A stretch of DNA of 64,000 bases, from NCBI GenBank assembly GCA_004431415.1, contig QPMI01000231.1:10001-74000 (forward strand). Direction: 5' to 3'. The stretch comes from Cyanophora paradoxa. Its lineage: Eukaryota; Glaucocystophyceae; Cyanophorales; Cyanophoraceae. Below, piece after piece: positions 54,243 to 64,000 of the stretch. The position numbers and the translations under genes are program-made. Position 1 is the first letter of the stretch. Each line of letters opens with the position of its first letter. The notes beneath the pieces were generated by a model. That model was given only the letters and a program-made list of their open reading frames with translations, was not told where the DNA came from and searched no databases.

Positions 54243-55732
54243 ATGCAGGTCGCGTTCGCGGCGCCGGTGCTTGTGCCGGCTGATGTGCGCTGGCACGGTC
54301 AGCGGTTCGAGCTCTGGCCTGATCCGAGTCTCCCAAGGAAGCAGCGCCGACGGCGCATGCGCTCCTTCGGCGCTTACGCGTCCGCTCTGGGCGACAGCGG
54401 CAAGGAGGCCCGCGCGGTCGATCCGTCGTCCTCCGCGGTGAGCTCGCCGCCGCGCCGGCGCGCCCTTCGCCTCACACCGCGAAGCAGGCTGCTGTGCCGC
54501 GGCCGCTGGCGTCGCTGCGGAGCGGGACGTGGTTCAAGCTGATCTGCGGGGCGAGCTTCCAGGAGGTGCCGGCGATCCGGGATCTGGCGCTTGTGTTCAC
54601 TCTCGCGGGGGCCGACTGCATCGACGTCGCCGCCGACCCCGCCGTCATTCGTGCCGCCCGGGAGGGGGTCCGCGCCGCCCTCGCCCTCGCCTCCTGGGGT
54701 CCGTCCCGCCGGCGCCCCCGCGCGCCGCCGCGCCGCGCTGGCTCTGTGGGACGCCGGGGCGAGGCGGGGCGCAGGGGAGGAGCGGGCGCCGTGGACGATG
54801 GTGAGCGTGAACGACGGGGAGGACCCGCACTTTCGCAAGGCCTTCTTCGACGCCGCCCGCTGCCCCGCCGACTGCCCGCGCCCCTGCGAGCGCGTCTGCC
54901 CCGCCGACGCGATCGGCGCCGGGGGCGTGCTGGAGAGCCGGTGCTACGGGTGCGGGCGGTGCGTGCCGGTGTGCCCGCTGGGCCTGGTGGAGGCACGGCC
55001 CGTCTCGCACGCCCCGGAGGCCCTTCCTCGCCTCCTCGGCGGTCTCGGCGTGGACGCCGTGGAGATCCACACGCGAGCCGCCGGCGGGGGCGCCGGGGGC
55101 GTGGGGCGGCTGTGGCGGGGGCCCCTCGCGGGGCTCCCGGGGCTGCGCCTGCTGGCGGTGAGCTTCCAGGACGACCCCGCCCTCCCCGCCTTCCTCCGCG
55201 ACCTCCACCCCGCCCTCGCCCCCGGCCCCGCCGCCCCCTTCCCCCTGCCCCTCCTCCTCCAGGGTCCTCGCCCCGCCCCCGCCCGCCGCCCCCGCCCGCC
55301 TGACGGACGGCAGCGGACGGGATGCCGATGAGCGGGGACGTGGGCGCCGGCAAGGCCAAGTTCGCCGTGGCGCTCGGGGCCAAGGCGCGCCCCCCCGGCC
55401 CCCGCCCCGCCGCCGCCCACGCGGGGGCGCAGGTGCTGCGCGAGGTGCGGGGTGGCCGGAGGAGCGCCGCCGCGACCTCTTCGTGCAGCTCGCGGGGGGA
55501 CCAACGACACCACCGCCGCCCGCGCCCGCCGCGCCGACCTTCTCGCGGGGCCCGGCGGAGCGGCGCGGCAGGAGGCGCTGGCGGGGCGGCGTTCGGGGGC
55601 TACGCGCGGGGGCTGGTGCGGGAGCAGCTGGAGGCGGGCGGGGGGCGGCTGGAGTCGGAGCCGGGGGCCCTCGAGGCCGCCGTCGCCGCCGCCTCCGCCC
55701 TCGTCGCCCAGTGGAAGCGCCCCGCTCCCTGA
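54243..55732 (+). CDS. ldpA: LdpA-like ferredoxin-type Fe-S protein, plastid
   Basis: LdpA is a cyanobacterial iron-sulfur protein that feeds light/redox state into the circadian clock. ATG at 54243 gives MQVAFAAPVLVPADV, a Phe-containing leader of muroplast style, then an Arg-rich stretch. After an intron come GTWFKLICGASFQEVPAIRD, LALVFTLAGADCIDVAADP and PWTMVSVNDGEDPHFRKAFF. Two 4Fe-4S sets follow: ARCPADCPRPCERVCPADAI and SRCYGCGRCVPVCPLGLVEA. The C-terminal part reads LGGLGVDAVEIHTR, LRLLAVSFQDDPALPAFLRD, DGMPMSGDVGAGKAKFAVAL, FVQL, GGTNDTTAARARRADLL and FGGYARGLVREQLEAGGG. The segment 55432-55570 does not stay in one frame: FVQL and GGTNDTT need one more G in the run at 55494-55499, and the splice at about 55446 is unclear. 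That is either a sequencing slip in a G-run or a real lesion. Confidence 0.82.
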
Positions 55733-56920
55733 CGCCCCCCGAGGCCCCGCGCCCGCCGCACTGCACCCTCGAGCTCGCCCACCGGCCCCGCGCGTGCCCC
55801 CGGCCCGCGTACGTGAGCGCGTGCTGAATTCGAATACTGGAGTGCGTCGACGTCTGCTCTGCCAGCCTGGCAGGCTGCAGGGGAGGGGGCAGCCGCCGAC
55901 GGGGCTCGATTGCGAGCCGCTGAGCCTCAGAGGTGATCATCGGATCATGAGAAACTTGAAAGCCGTGAAGCTCGCCGAGTCGAACTTGAACCGAAGTGAC
56001 GCCGTGACGGGCCCGGCCGCGGGCCGGGGGGCCGCGCCCCGGCCCATGCCAGGTAGCTTAGCCGCCCAGGCCTGACTCACTGAGTCAGTGCGGCATTCAA
56101 TGATTCGTTCATTCCAGCGACTCATGATCATCGGATCAGTGATTGTCGGACACCGTACGCGTGGCACAGTGCCACGGTGCTTGTGACATTCAAAAATGAT
56201 TCAAATGATTTAACAATTTGGTCATGCATATGAATTCATTATCCGATGATCATGCATGATGATCAGTGATCGAATATTCAACTTAAGCCGCTGAGCTTCA
56301 AGGCTTCAAGTTTAAATTTATAATTAAGGCTTGGCAAACTTGAAAGTTGAAACTGGACTGGAAATTAAACTGGTACTACGGTAACGGTTGAACTTCAAGG
56401 GCTTGAAACAAATTTTTGTTCATTCAATGATTATCACCGAGTCAAAGTGTTATGGCCGGCGCCCAGTGGCGGTGCATCACGTGCACGCGCGGCGGCATAG
56501 AACTTTCGGAATGCGCCCGGCCGCCGGGCCGCGACGCACTGCGGCATGAACTTCGGAATTCCGAATTCAATGATTTCAAGTATCTGAATCTCACTGGTCA
56601 TGGCAGTGCCAGAGTGTGCATGCCCGCGGCGCCCCGCGCGCCCGGCCGCCCCGGCGGCCGTTCTATTAGTACTAGGGCTGAGCCGCTGAGCGAATAATTG
56701 AATCGAAGTCCGATATGCGTATAGTACGGTCGAACTTCGGAAACTGCCGCAGTGCCGCAGAACCACTGGGCCACTACTAGCTATAGTGTGTCTCTCAGTC
56801 TGTCCCATGCCAATGCAATGCGCTTATGAAGTGGAGAGCTGGAGGGAGTGCGGGAAGAGGCAGCGCGGGGTGCACGGGCGCGAGGAACAGCCTGGCAGGT
56901 CAGTCGGTGGGGGCGGTCCG
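55733..56920. other. Gene-free low-GC spacer
   Basis: No gene seen. 56090-56420 is AT-rich with many TGATCATCGGATCA/ATTCAATGATT strings, and ACTGGGCC/CGGCGCCC blocks follow. It separates the 3' ends of the LdpA-like and FN3K-like genes. Confidence 0.5.
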
Positions 56921-59033
56921 TCAGGAGGTGAGGGAAGAGAGGAGGGAGACACAGGAGCCGTAGTAGCCGCGCCCGAAGAGGTTCTGGGCCGGCGGCGCCG
57001 TGAGGGTCCCCCCCCGGCGCACGCAGCGAGCGGGGGACGGCGAGGGCTGGGGCGGGGTGGGGCGCACGAGGTGGTTGAGGTAGTGGTACTGCCGGGGCGG
57101 CGTGAGGGACAGGGGCAGGGGCCGGGGCGGGAAGGGCGCACGAGCTGGTAGAGCTGCATGCGCTTTTCGAAGCCCGGCGCCTTGGGGATGACCTGGAGGG
57201 GCCCTCAGTAGGGCGATGGGCAGGCCCGGGCGGCCCGAGGGCGCACGGCGTGGTAGGCGTCGAAGAAGGCCGGCGAGAAGCCGCCGAACATCTGCCGCCC
57301 CGCTGGCGCGCCACCCCGCCCCCGCCCTCCCACCGACCCAGCGCACCTTCATGATCTGCGGCGGGTGCTCGGCCGCGGTGCGGAGCGGGGCGCGCGCGGG
57401 GGGGGGGGGGGGGGGGGGGGGGGGGCGGACGGAGAGCTCGGCCTCGCTGTGGCCGTAGTACGTCGCAGGGCTGCCGCCTCCCCGTCAACGGAGGCACGCT
57501 GCAGGCAAATCACCCGACCGCCGCACTCGAAGATCTGCCGCCCGTCAGGCGCTCGTGGGGCGCCGGCGCTCGCGGGGCGCACGACGGGCTCGCCGGCGGG
57601 CCCCACGCCATAGTTCCCTGCGCCCCTCGTCGGGCCCGCACGCCGGCGCTGGCCGGAGCGGGGGAGCGGGGGTGCGTGGACCGCTCCAGAGGTCTCCGTG
57701 GAGCAGAGCGGGGCGGACTTCGAGGCCGTCGAAGAGGGCGGGGAGGAGGTCGAGGAGGGCGCGCCCCTTCTCCCGCAGCGCCCCGTCCCCGAACCGCCCC
57801 TCCGCCAGCTCCAGCTGCTTCTTCAGCCGCTCCTCCGCCCAGAACGAGACCCAGTCATCGTGCCACCGGTTCGACTGCGGCGTCGCCCCTGCGCCCCGCC
57901 TCGCCCCTGACCCCGCCCGCCCCCGGGCCCCGCCCCGCCCGGCCCGAACCGATGCTGGGGATGGTGGGGTCAGGGGCGGGGGGCGGGGGCGGGGCCGGCC
58001 CTCACGTGTTGTCGAGGAAGAAGCCGAAGGCCTTCGGCGCCCCGTAGCCCTCCACTGCGCCCGGCCCCGCCCGGCGCTCGACGCTGGGCCTCGAGCGCGG
58101 GGCGGGGGGCGGCGGGGCGGGCGGGGGCACGGGAGACGGGCGGGGCGAGGTGCATCTCCGCGAGCTGCCTGCCCAGGGTCTTCTGCAGCGCGCTCCCGCC
58201 CCCAGAGCCGCTCTCCAGGTACTGCACCTCGCCGCAGCGCCCTCTCAGGGGGAGCGCGGTGGGGGCCCCCGGGGGAGCGGGGCGGCGAGCGGGGCGTGCG
58301 CGCTTGCCTCCTGCGGGGGCGTGAGAGCGGGGAGGAAAAGGGGGGCGGCGAGGGCGTGCACCATCACGAAGAAGCTGCCGCCGCTGCCGAGGCTGCCCAC
58401 GCAGATGGGCTCCGGCACCCGCACCGTCTTCGTCATGTACATCGCCTTCAGCCCGACTGCCTCGGCGTCGAACATCTTCCGACCGATCGAGCCGTTCACC
58501 TGTCGCCCGCCTCGCGCACCCGCCCGCCCGCCCGGGCGCGGGGCGGACGCCACCTTCGCGAAGAAGCTCCCCGCGTCCGTCTCGATGCACATTGCCTCGT
58601 TAATGCACTGCAGCGGCCGCCGGCTCGGTTAATGCACTGCAGCGGCCGCCGGCTTCATGCGCACCCCCCCGCCGATGCTCCGAACGCGCAGAATGTCCTT
58701 CACGTCGGCCTCCTTGCGCAGTGCATCCGTTATCTCCGGCTGGGCGCGCTGCGTCAGAGATGGCCGCACGCGCTTAGCTATACGCCGCACCTGGACGTGC
58801 TGAGCGACGGGCGCCGGCATCGCTGGCGGCACCGGCGCAGCCGATCGTATCCGGCGGCTGAGCGCGCTCTGGGAGGCCGCAAAGAAATGCGAGTGCGCGG
58901 CGCCGAGATAACGCGTCGACGTAGCGGCTGGTCTGGGCTGGCAACGGTGCTCGGCCGGTCGCGGAGAGACGGCGCTGGGGACGGGCGCAAGGGCGTCCCG
59001 GTGCGGAGCTGCGGCCAGCGGGGCGACGAACAT
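56921..59033 (-). CDS. FN3K: Fructosamine/ketosamine-3-kinase-like protein, plastid
   Basis: The FN3K family phosphorylates sugars attached to protein lysines so that the glycation falls off. ATG at 59033 begins MFVAPLAAAPHRDALAPVP, a Phe-led plastid leader. Exons then give EITDALRKEADVKDILRVRS, IGGGCINEAMCIETDAGSFF, NGSIGRKMFDAEAVGLKAM and RVPEPICVGSLGSGGSFFVM. Next are LGRQLAEMHLA, GAPKAFGFFLDNT, NRWHDDWVSFWAEERLKKQL, and the catalytic LFDGLEVRPALLHGDLWSGN. It continues with AGEPVVFDPA, YYGHSEAELS, MFGGFSPAFFDAYHAV, IPKAPGFEKRMQLYQL, YHYLNHL and NLFGRGYYGSC. These match FN3K in order, including HGDLWSGN and the YGHSExELA and MFGGF motifs. The first intron carries a 29 bp tandem duplication of its own 3' splice site (58607-58664). 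Confidence 0.88.
57398..57425 (+). repeat. Poly-G run
   Basis: About 28 consecutive G in an intron of the FN3K-like gene. The length is likely to be inexact in the assembly. Confidence 0.9.
58605..58664 (-). repeat. Duplicated 3' splice site
   Basis: On the minus strand AGCCGGCGGCCGCTGCAG followed by TGCATTAAC occurs twice in tandem (unit about 29 bp). Only the second copy, nearer the exon, gives an open frame (GGC|INEAMC). Confidence 0.85.
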
Positions 59034-59267
59034 CGTTGTAGGCAGGAGACGTCGGTACCCCCCAGAGTAGGAGGCGGAAGGAAAATGCACGCGCGCGGCG
59101 CCCTCGTGCGCTTCTAAGTGTAGATTGCAAAAGCTCTAAAAGCTGGACAGCGCGTACGCGCGTGGTTCCGGCGCCGGCGAAGCTCTGTCGACAGCCCGGG
59201 TTTGTCTCCGACAGTGGACAGCGCGGGGGGGCACACGGCGCGGAATAGCGCGGTTCAGCAGTATCCG

Positions 59268-62200
59268 ATGGAGGCGAGGAGACTGACTGTAGACTCTGGC
59301 TTCCAGGCCTCACTGAGCTCGAACGGCTTTCAGGTTGGTGCGGCTTCGCGCCGGCGCCTGCTCTAACACCGATCGTGCAGTTCTTCACGAGCGAGAATGG
59401 GAGCCTGAAGGAATGGGAGAAGATGCGAGCCAAGGCACGTTACTCTGCTGCTCGTGCACTGCGAAGCCAGGCAACCGCACTGACTCCAAGCGCAGTTCAA
59501 CCTGCCTCCAACAGAAACCCTCATCGATGGTAGTTTCGGATGAATGAATGCGCATGCACTGGCTGAGCTTGCTGCACAGACTTTTCTGCGGCCATCTACA
59601 AGCAGATCCTCCTGCACGGCCGGCTGTACCTGAGCCAGCATTTCCTGTGCTTCTACTCAAATCTATTCGGCTATCAGACGCAGGCGTGGCTGTCCCGTGC
59701 TGCAGTGTGGGCCTAGTCACTCCGCTCATGCCAGCGCAGGAGGTCATTCCTCTGGAAAAGATCACAGCGCTGGAGAAACGCTTGATCAATCTGATCAATC
59801 CGGGGGTTCTTGTATATGTGGAAGAGTCCAAGGTGCGCGAAATCTTGTTCTTTTTCCTTTTCCCGATCCCCCTGACCTCGCCCGCGCGTGTCGCCGCGTC
59901 GCAGACAAAGGTCCGAGCGCTGCGTGGGCCGCTCTTTCCGAGTCTAACGGTTGGCGCAGTATGAATTCGCGTCCTTTGTCTCGCGGGACACGACTTTCAA
60001 CATTCTGCAGTACGTCCTTTGGAACCTGGACCGCAGCTCCTCGGTTCGTTCCGAGTCTCCAAGCGAGCGAGCGCGCTCGCTGTCCTGGGGCGCCGCGCTG
60101 AGCGCGCGGGGGCTGCAGCTGCGGCGGCGGATGGTGAGCCTGCAGTCGGTCGAGTCGCAAGGGCTGCGGGCGTCGCAGGCGAGCGATGAGTACCGGCTGC
60201 GGCGACGCTCCTCCGAGTGCTCTTCTGCGTGCTCCACGTGTTCCAGCGAGTGCGCCCGGCCCTCGCCCCGCCCGCTCCTGCCCACGCCCTGCCCCGCGCA
60301 GCGAGCTCTCGGACTACTACTCGGAGGACGGGAGCGAGGGGGGCAGCGCTGAAGGCCGCCCCGGCGCCTCGCGCGACGCCGCCGCGGCTCCCTCGGCGCC
60401 CCCGCACAGCGAGCCGCTGCTGGACGGGCCGCATTCGTCGCCCGTCCTGGGGACGGGGGACGGTGTGCACTTCCTGAGCGGACAGCGTGCGCGGGGTGGG
60501 GGGGCTGGGGCGTGCGGCCTGGGCCGGGGCTGGCGTGAGGCGCGCGGCAGACCCGTACTCGGAGGTGATCGCGGGGGAGCGCTTCTCCGGCGTGCGCGAC
60601 GCCGACGCCTTCTTCAACGCCTTCTTCGGTGCGCCCCGCAGCCGGCGCGGCCCCCGGGGCCGGCGGGGCGGGGCGGGGCGGGCGGGGCAGGGCAGGGCTG
60701 ACGGGGGGCGGGCGGGGCGCAGGGGAGGGCTCGGAGTTCCTGCTGGTGTACCACCGGCTGCGGGGGGACGTGGACGTGAAGGTGCAGGCGTGGAAGGCGC
60801 ACCCGCACTTCGGCCTCGTCCGCGACGTCTCCTTCTCCTCCCCCGTCAAGTCCCCCTTCGGTCCCCGCCCCGCCGCGCCCCGCCTCGCCCCGCCCCTCTC
60901 ACCCCCCCCGCAGGCGCCCGCATGGCGCAGGTGCACGAGACGCACCGGCTCATCCGCGTGGACCGCAAGTGCGCGGGCGGGGCGGGGCGGGGCGGGGCGC
61001 GTGGCGACGGGGCGGCAGCGCGCTGGACCTGGAGCTGGCGTCGATCACGACGGGGGTGCCCTTCGGGGACCACTTCCGCGTGGAGAGCCGCTGGACGATC
61101 CGCGCCCACGAGAGCGCCCCCACCGACGGCGACGAGCCGCCCGGCAACCCGCCCACCTCCTCGCCCCCCTCCTCCTCCGCCTCCTCCCTCGACAACGGCG
61201 AAAGCGGCTCCGCCTCGGCGGCCACCCCCCTCAACGCCCCACCCCCGCTCTCCCCGCGCGCCCCGGCGGTTGCGTCCGAGGCCGGGGCCGGGGCCGGGGC
61301 CGGGGTCGGGGCCGGGGCGGTGGCCGTGGCTGGGGTGGGGTCCGGGGCAGGGTCGCGGCGGGCGTCGCGGGCGGAGGCGGGCGGGGCGGCGGCGCACTGC
61401 ACCCTCTCCATCGTCGTCGGCGTGCACTTCACCAAGTCTACCTACGGCTGGCTCAAGGGCCCGCCCCCCCCCGCCCCGCTCCGACCGACCCCGCGCGCCG
61501 CCCCGCTCATCTGGCCCACGCGCAGGCAAGATCGAGGAGACGGCGATGCGGGAATCGGCTTGGTGCGTCGGCCCCGCCGCCCAGCGGGCCGGCCCCAACG
61601 GGCGCGCAGCTCGTACCAGGCCCTCGTCTCCCACATGAGCGACTGGCTCAGCAACCCGCCCGACCCCCGCACCCGCGCCGCCCTCGCCGGCACTCTCCTG
61701 CCCCCTGGCTCCGGCGGCGTCGCCGTCGGCGCCGCTGCAACCGCCCTCCACGGGCGGCCCCCCGTGGCGTCGCCGCCGTCGTCGCCGCAGCAGGCGCCGC
61801 GGGGCGGGCGGGGCGGGGCGGGGAGGAGGAGGGCGGCTCGCGGCGGCACCGGCACCACCACCACCGGCACCACCACCCGCGGGACCCGCACAGGCACCAC
61901 CGCGCGCCGCGCCCCGCCCCCGACCCCTCAACGCCGCCGGCGACGGGGCGGCGGCGGCGAGGCCGGCGAGGGCCCGCGCCGTCGCCTCCCGTCGCGCAGC
62001 GGCGCCGGCGCCCTCGGCTCCCGTTCGGGCTCCTTCACCGGGCCCCCAGAGCCCGCACCGCCCGGCCCTGCGCCCCCGGGCCCGGCCCTGCCGCTGCCCC
62101 CGCCGGCGCCGTCGCCCGCCTCGCGCGGGACGCGGCCGGCGGGCTCGCCTCGCGCGCCGGCGGCCTCGTCTCGTGGGCGCTGGGCCCGCTGCTGGCCCCC

Positions 62201-62659
62201 GCCGAGGCGCCGGCGCGGGCGCTGGTGCGGCAGCGGAGCGGGCGGGCGGGGGAGGGGCGGGGGCGCGCTCGGGGGCTCGGGGCGGGGCGGGGCCGGTGGC
62301 GGCGCGGGAGCGGCTGCTGCTGGCCGGCCTCGTGGCCGCCTTCCTCTCCATCCTCTCCATCCTCATCCACCTCCAGGCGCCCCCGCCCCCCGCTCCGCCC
62401 CGCCCCGCCCCGCCGGGCTGACGGGCGGCCGGGGCAGCTGCGGTCGACGGCCGGCCTGCACTCGCGCGTCGACCTCCTCGAGCTCCTCCTCGCCCGCACC
62501 GTCGCCCCCGACGCCCCGCCCCGCTACCCCCAGCACTGGCACCCCTCCGCCGCCCCCGCCTGCTCCGCCTTCCCCGCCCCTGCGTCCCCGTCCCCGTCCG
62601 CACCGGAACCCTGGCCAGGCCAGGCTCCCGATGCCCGGGGCCCGACCTGCGGTCACTAG
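59268..62659 (+). CDS. GRAM-VASt lipid transfer protein (Aster/GRAMD1 or LAM type)
   Basis: Proteins of this build sit in the ER and move sterols at contact sites with other membranes. ATG at 59268 (MEARRLTVDSGFQASL) is followed by FFTSENGSLKEWEKMRAK. The GRAM domain reads FNLPPTETLIDDFSAAIYKQ, ILLHGRLYLSQHFLCFYSN, LFGYQT, EVIPLEKITALEKRLINLI and YEFASFVSRDTTFNILQYVL. The VASt domain reads EVIAGERFSGVRDADAFFNA, FLLVYHRLRGDVDVKVQAWK, RMAQVHETHRLIRVD, ITTGVPFGDHFRVESRWTIR and CTLSIVVGVHFTKSTYGWL, then KIEETAMRE. A low-complexity Gly/Arg/Pro region precedes one membrane helix (LLLAGLVAAFLSILSILIHL) and a coiled end. Many introns are GC-rich, and one (after EKMRAK) appears to be GC-AG. Exons in 61600-62300 are only approximate. 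Confidence 0.82.
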
Positions 62660-62747
62660 CGCTGGTCTTTGTATTTGTACGTCTACGGCGCAATTCCGGT
62701 TTCGCTCGTTGGGTTCGCAGCACGGGCACGGCCTGCTCCCGTGCACC

Positions 62748-63623
62748 TCACATGAGGAGGCAGCCGGGGGCGCTGCCGTCGGAGGACGGGCCGGCGCCGG
62801 GGGTATGGGGGAGCTCGGAGGGGGGCGGCATCTTGGAAAGAGCTGTGCTGGAGCGGCGCGCGATGTTGAGTGCCGCGCTCGCCACCGCCGACGGGAACTT
62901 GATGGCAGAGTTGGCCCGCGGCCGCCCCGCGTGCACCGGCACGGAAGGCGCGGTGTTCGAGCTCGCCGACGAAAGGGCAGGTGGAACTGCACCCGCGGGC
63001 ACGCCCGCGGCGGCGTAGGGCACAGGGGCTGCCGGCTTGGCGGGAGCCGCTGGCTTGACAGTCGCCGAAGGCTCCGAGCTGGAGCGGGCGCGCTCTTCCC
63101 AGCGTGACTGCACGGCCGCGGCTGCAGGCGTCGGGGCCGGGGACGGGTTGCAACTGGCGGATCGGGAGTCGTCGAGTTGAGGGGATCCGGAGCTGAGGAG
63201 GGCAGCCGTCGGGACAGGGAGCTGGTCGGCCGCCAGACGCGGATCGCGACAGACGTCGACCGCCGACCCGGTGCCCGCCCAGGCCACCAGAGTCGGATTT
63301 GGCGCGACGTTGGAAACGAAGGCGGGCGCCGCGACGTCAGAAGGAGCACGCGGGGTCGAATCGGAGGCGGGCTCGCTGGCGGCCCCGCAGCTGCAGTTAG
63401 CGTCGACCCCCTCCGGGCCAGCGCGCTCCTCGTTCGACGGCGCCGGTGCCGGCTCAGACACGCTCGTGCACGAGGCTCGCTCCGCCGCGCCCGACTGCGA
63501 GTTGGCTCCGCCACTAGTACTGGCCCGACTTGCGGTCAGGTCCGCCTTCGATTTCCGGCGCCTCTGCGGAGGCTCTGCGTGCAGAATAAGTTCGCGACAA
63601 ATACGTGACGGTAAAGATCGCAT
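62748..63623 (-). CDS. Ser/Ala/Pro-rich ORF with C-terminal CaaX box
   Basis: A 291-codon uninterrupted frame on the minus strand, long for this genome. It is low complexity (Ala, Ser, Pro) with a basic start (RRRKSKADLTASRAST), an Ala/Pro-rich middle, and ANSAIKFPSAVASAALNIAR near the end. The last residues are GSAPGCLLM, so it ends in a CaaX box (Cys-Leu-Leu-Met), which favours farnesylation. No domain recognised. It may be the last exon of a longer gene. It converges on the GRAM-VASt gene, with 88 bp between stops. Confidence 0.45.
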   Translation of the reverse strand: MRSLPSRICRELILHAEPPQRRRKSKADLTASRASTSGGANSQSGAAERASCTSVSEPAPAPSNEERAGPEGVDANCSCGAASEPASDSTPRAPSDVAAPAFVSNVAPNPTLVAWAGTGSAVDVCRDPRLAADQLPVPTAALLSSGSPQLDDSRSASCNPSPAPTPAAAAVQSRWEERARSSSEPSATVKPAAPAKPAAPVPYAAAGVPAGAVPPALSSASSNTAPSVPVHAGRPRANSAIKFPSAVASAALNIARRSSTALSKMPPPSELPHTPGAGPSSDGSAPGCLLM

Positions 63624-64000
63624 GCGCAGATCTAGAGCTGATCAATGAAGCTTAAGCCGTGCACCAGGCCAAACGTAGGGCCGCTTCGCAGCTGCATGCG
63701 CAGAGGCCTCTCGCGTGTCCGAGCGCGCGCTCCCGCCAAGCTTCGAGCCGCCGACAATTGCAACTGGACCGCTGGCGGCCGAAGGCACGGCGGTGCGGGC
63801 CAGCCCGCTGGGAAGCCGCGGGCGAAGCCGCGGATCCACGACCTGCTCAGTGTGAGGAATCGATGCAAGCAGCGTCAAGAGAGCGCACGGAAACGACACA
63901 GCGGACGTCGATCCAAGTTTCGGAGGTCAAGCCGACGAGGAATTTGACGAGGACGCGCCCGGGCCCTGCGCCCAGCTTCGCATGTGCACAAATTCAGTGC
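63624..64000. other. Right edge, nothing seen
   Basis: No recognised gene; short frames on both strands lack family likeness. Confidence 0.4.

Noticed and set aside
60846-62729. 627-residue minus-strand ORF opposite the GRAM-VASt gene
   Set aside because: Low-complexity shadow of GC-rich exons and introns on the plus strand.

Overview
The window is nuclear DNA of a GC-rich, intron-dense, flagellated eukaryotic alga. My best guess is a glaucophyte such as Cyanophora. Three predicted plastid proteins (CP12-like, LdpA-like, fructosamine-kinase-like) begin with short leaders that carry an early phenylalanine next to Val/Ala/Pro (SFVVTVPA, VAFAAPVLVP, MFVAPLAAAP). That is the style of Phe-dependent muroplast (cyanelle) import signals. 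A cilium is implied by IFT25, a tubby-like protein and a trichoplein-type coiled coil. Introns are short (about 30-100 nt in most genes), very often GTGCG...CTGAC...GCGCAG, with a minority of GC-AG introns. The species assignment is inference.

Layout. 0-7.5 kb: TPH coiled-coil protein (+, 5' cut by the window edge), tubby-like protein (-), a small protein with SxQTD repeats (-), and a long coiled-coil protein (+). 7.5-20 kb: repeat-rich land holding RIO1 kinase (+), an unrecognised gene (-), a basic protein (+), IFT25 (+), a broken unknown gene (-) and SEC61 gamma (+). The repeats between them include tiny copies of exons from neighbouring genes. 20-28 kb: a PAZ-domain protein without a PIWI domain (-), a Pro-rich small protein (+) and Elongator subunit ELP2 (-). 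28.9-36.2 kb: a large surface protein with filamin-like, REJ/PKD-like and GAIN-like parts (+). 36.8-42.6 kb: a CP12-like protein with four core repeats (-) and a chromodomain/RG-rich/BAH chromatin protein (-). 43-53.7 kb: two Na+/K+-ATPase alpha-type P-type ATPases in inverted, tail-to-tail orientation around a 1 kb gene-free spacer. 54-64 kb: LdpA-like Fe-S protein (+), fructosamine-3-kinase-like protein (-), a GRAM-VASt (Aster/LAM-type) lipid transfer protein (+) and a Ser/Ala/Pro-rich ORF ending in a CaaX box (-).

No operons or bacterial signals are present. Gene models were built by eye, joining exons where a recognised protein family stays in frame across GT-AG (or GC-AG) boundaries. Start codons and first exons are the weakest part. 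The items most worth a second look are the four-fold Cys-less CP12 core array, the sequence-homogenised inverted ATPase pair whose M7-M8 loops differ, the PAZ-only protein together with a near-identical stray copy of its PAZ exon next to RIOK1, and the exon micro-copies inside the repeats.
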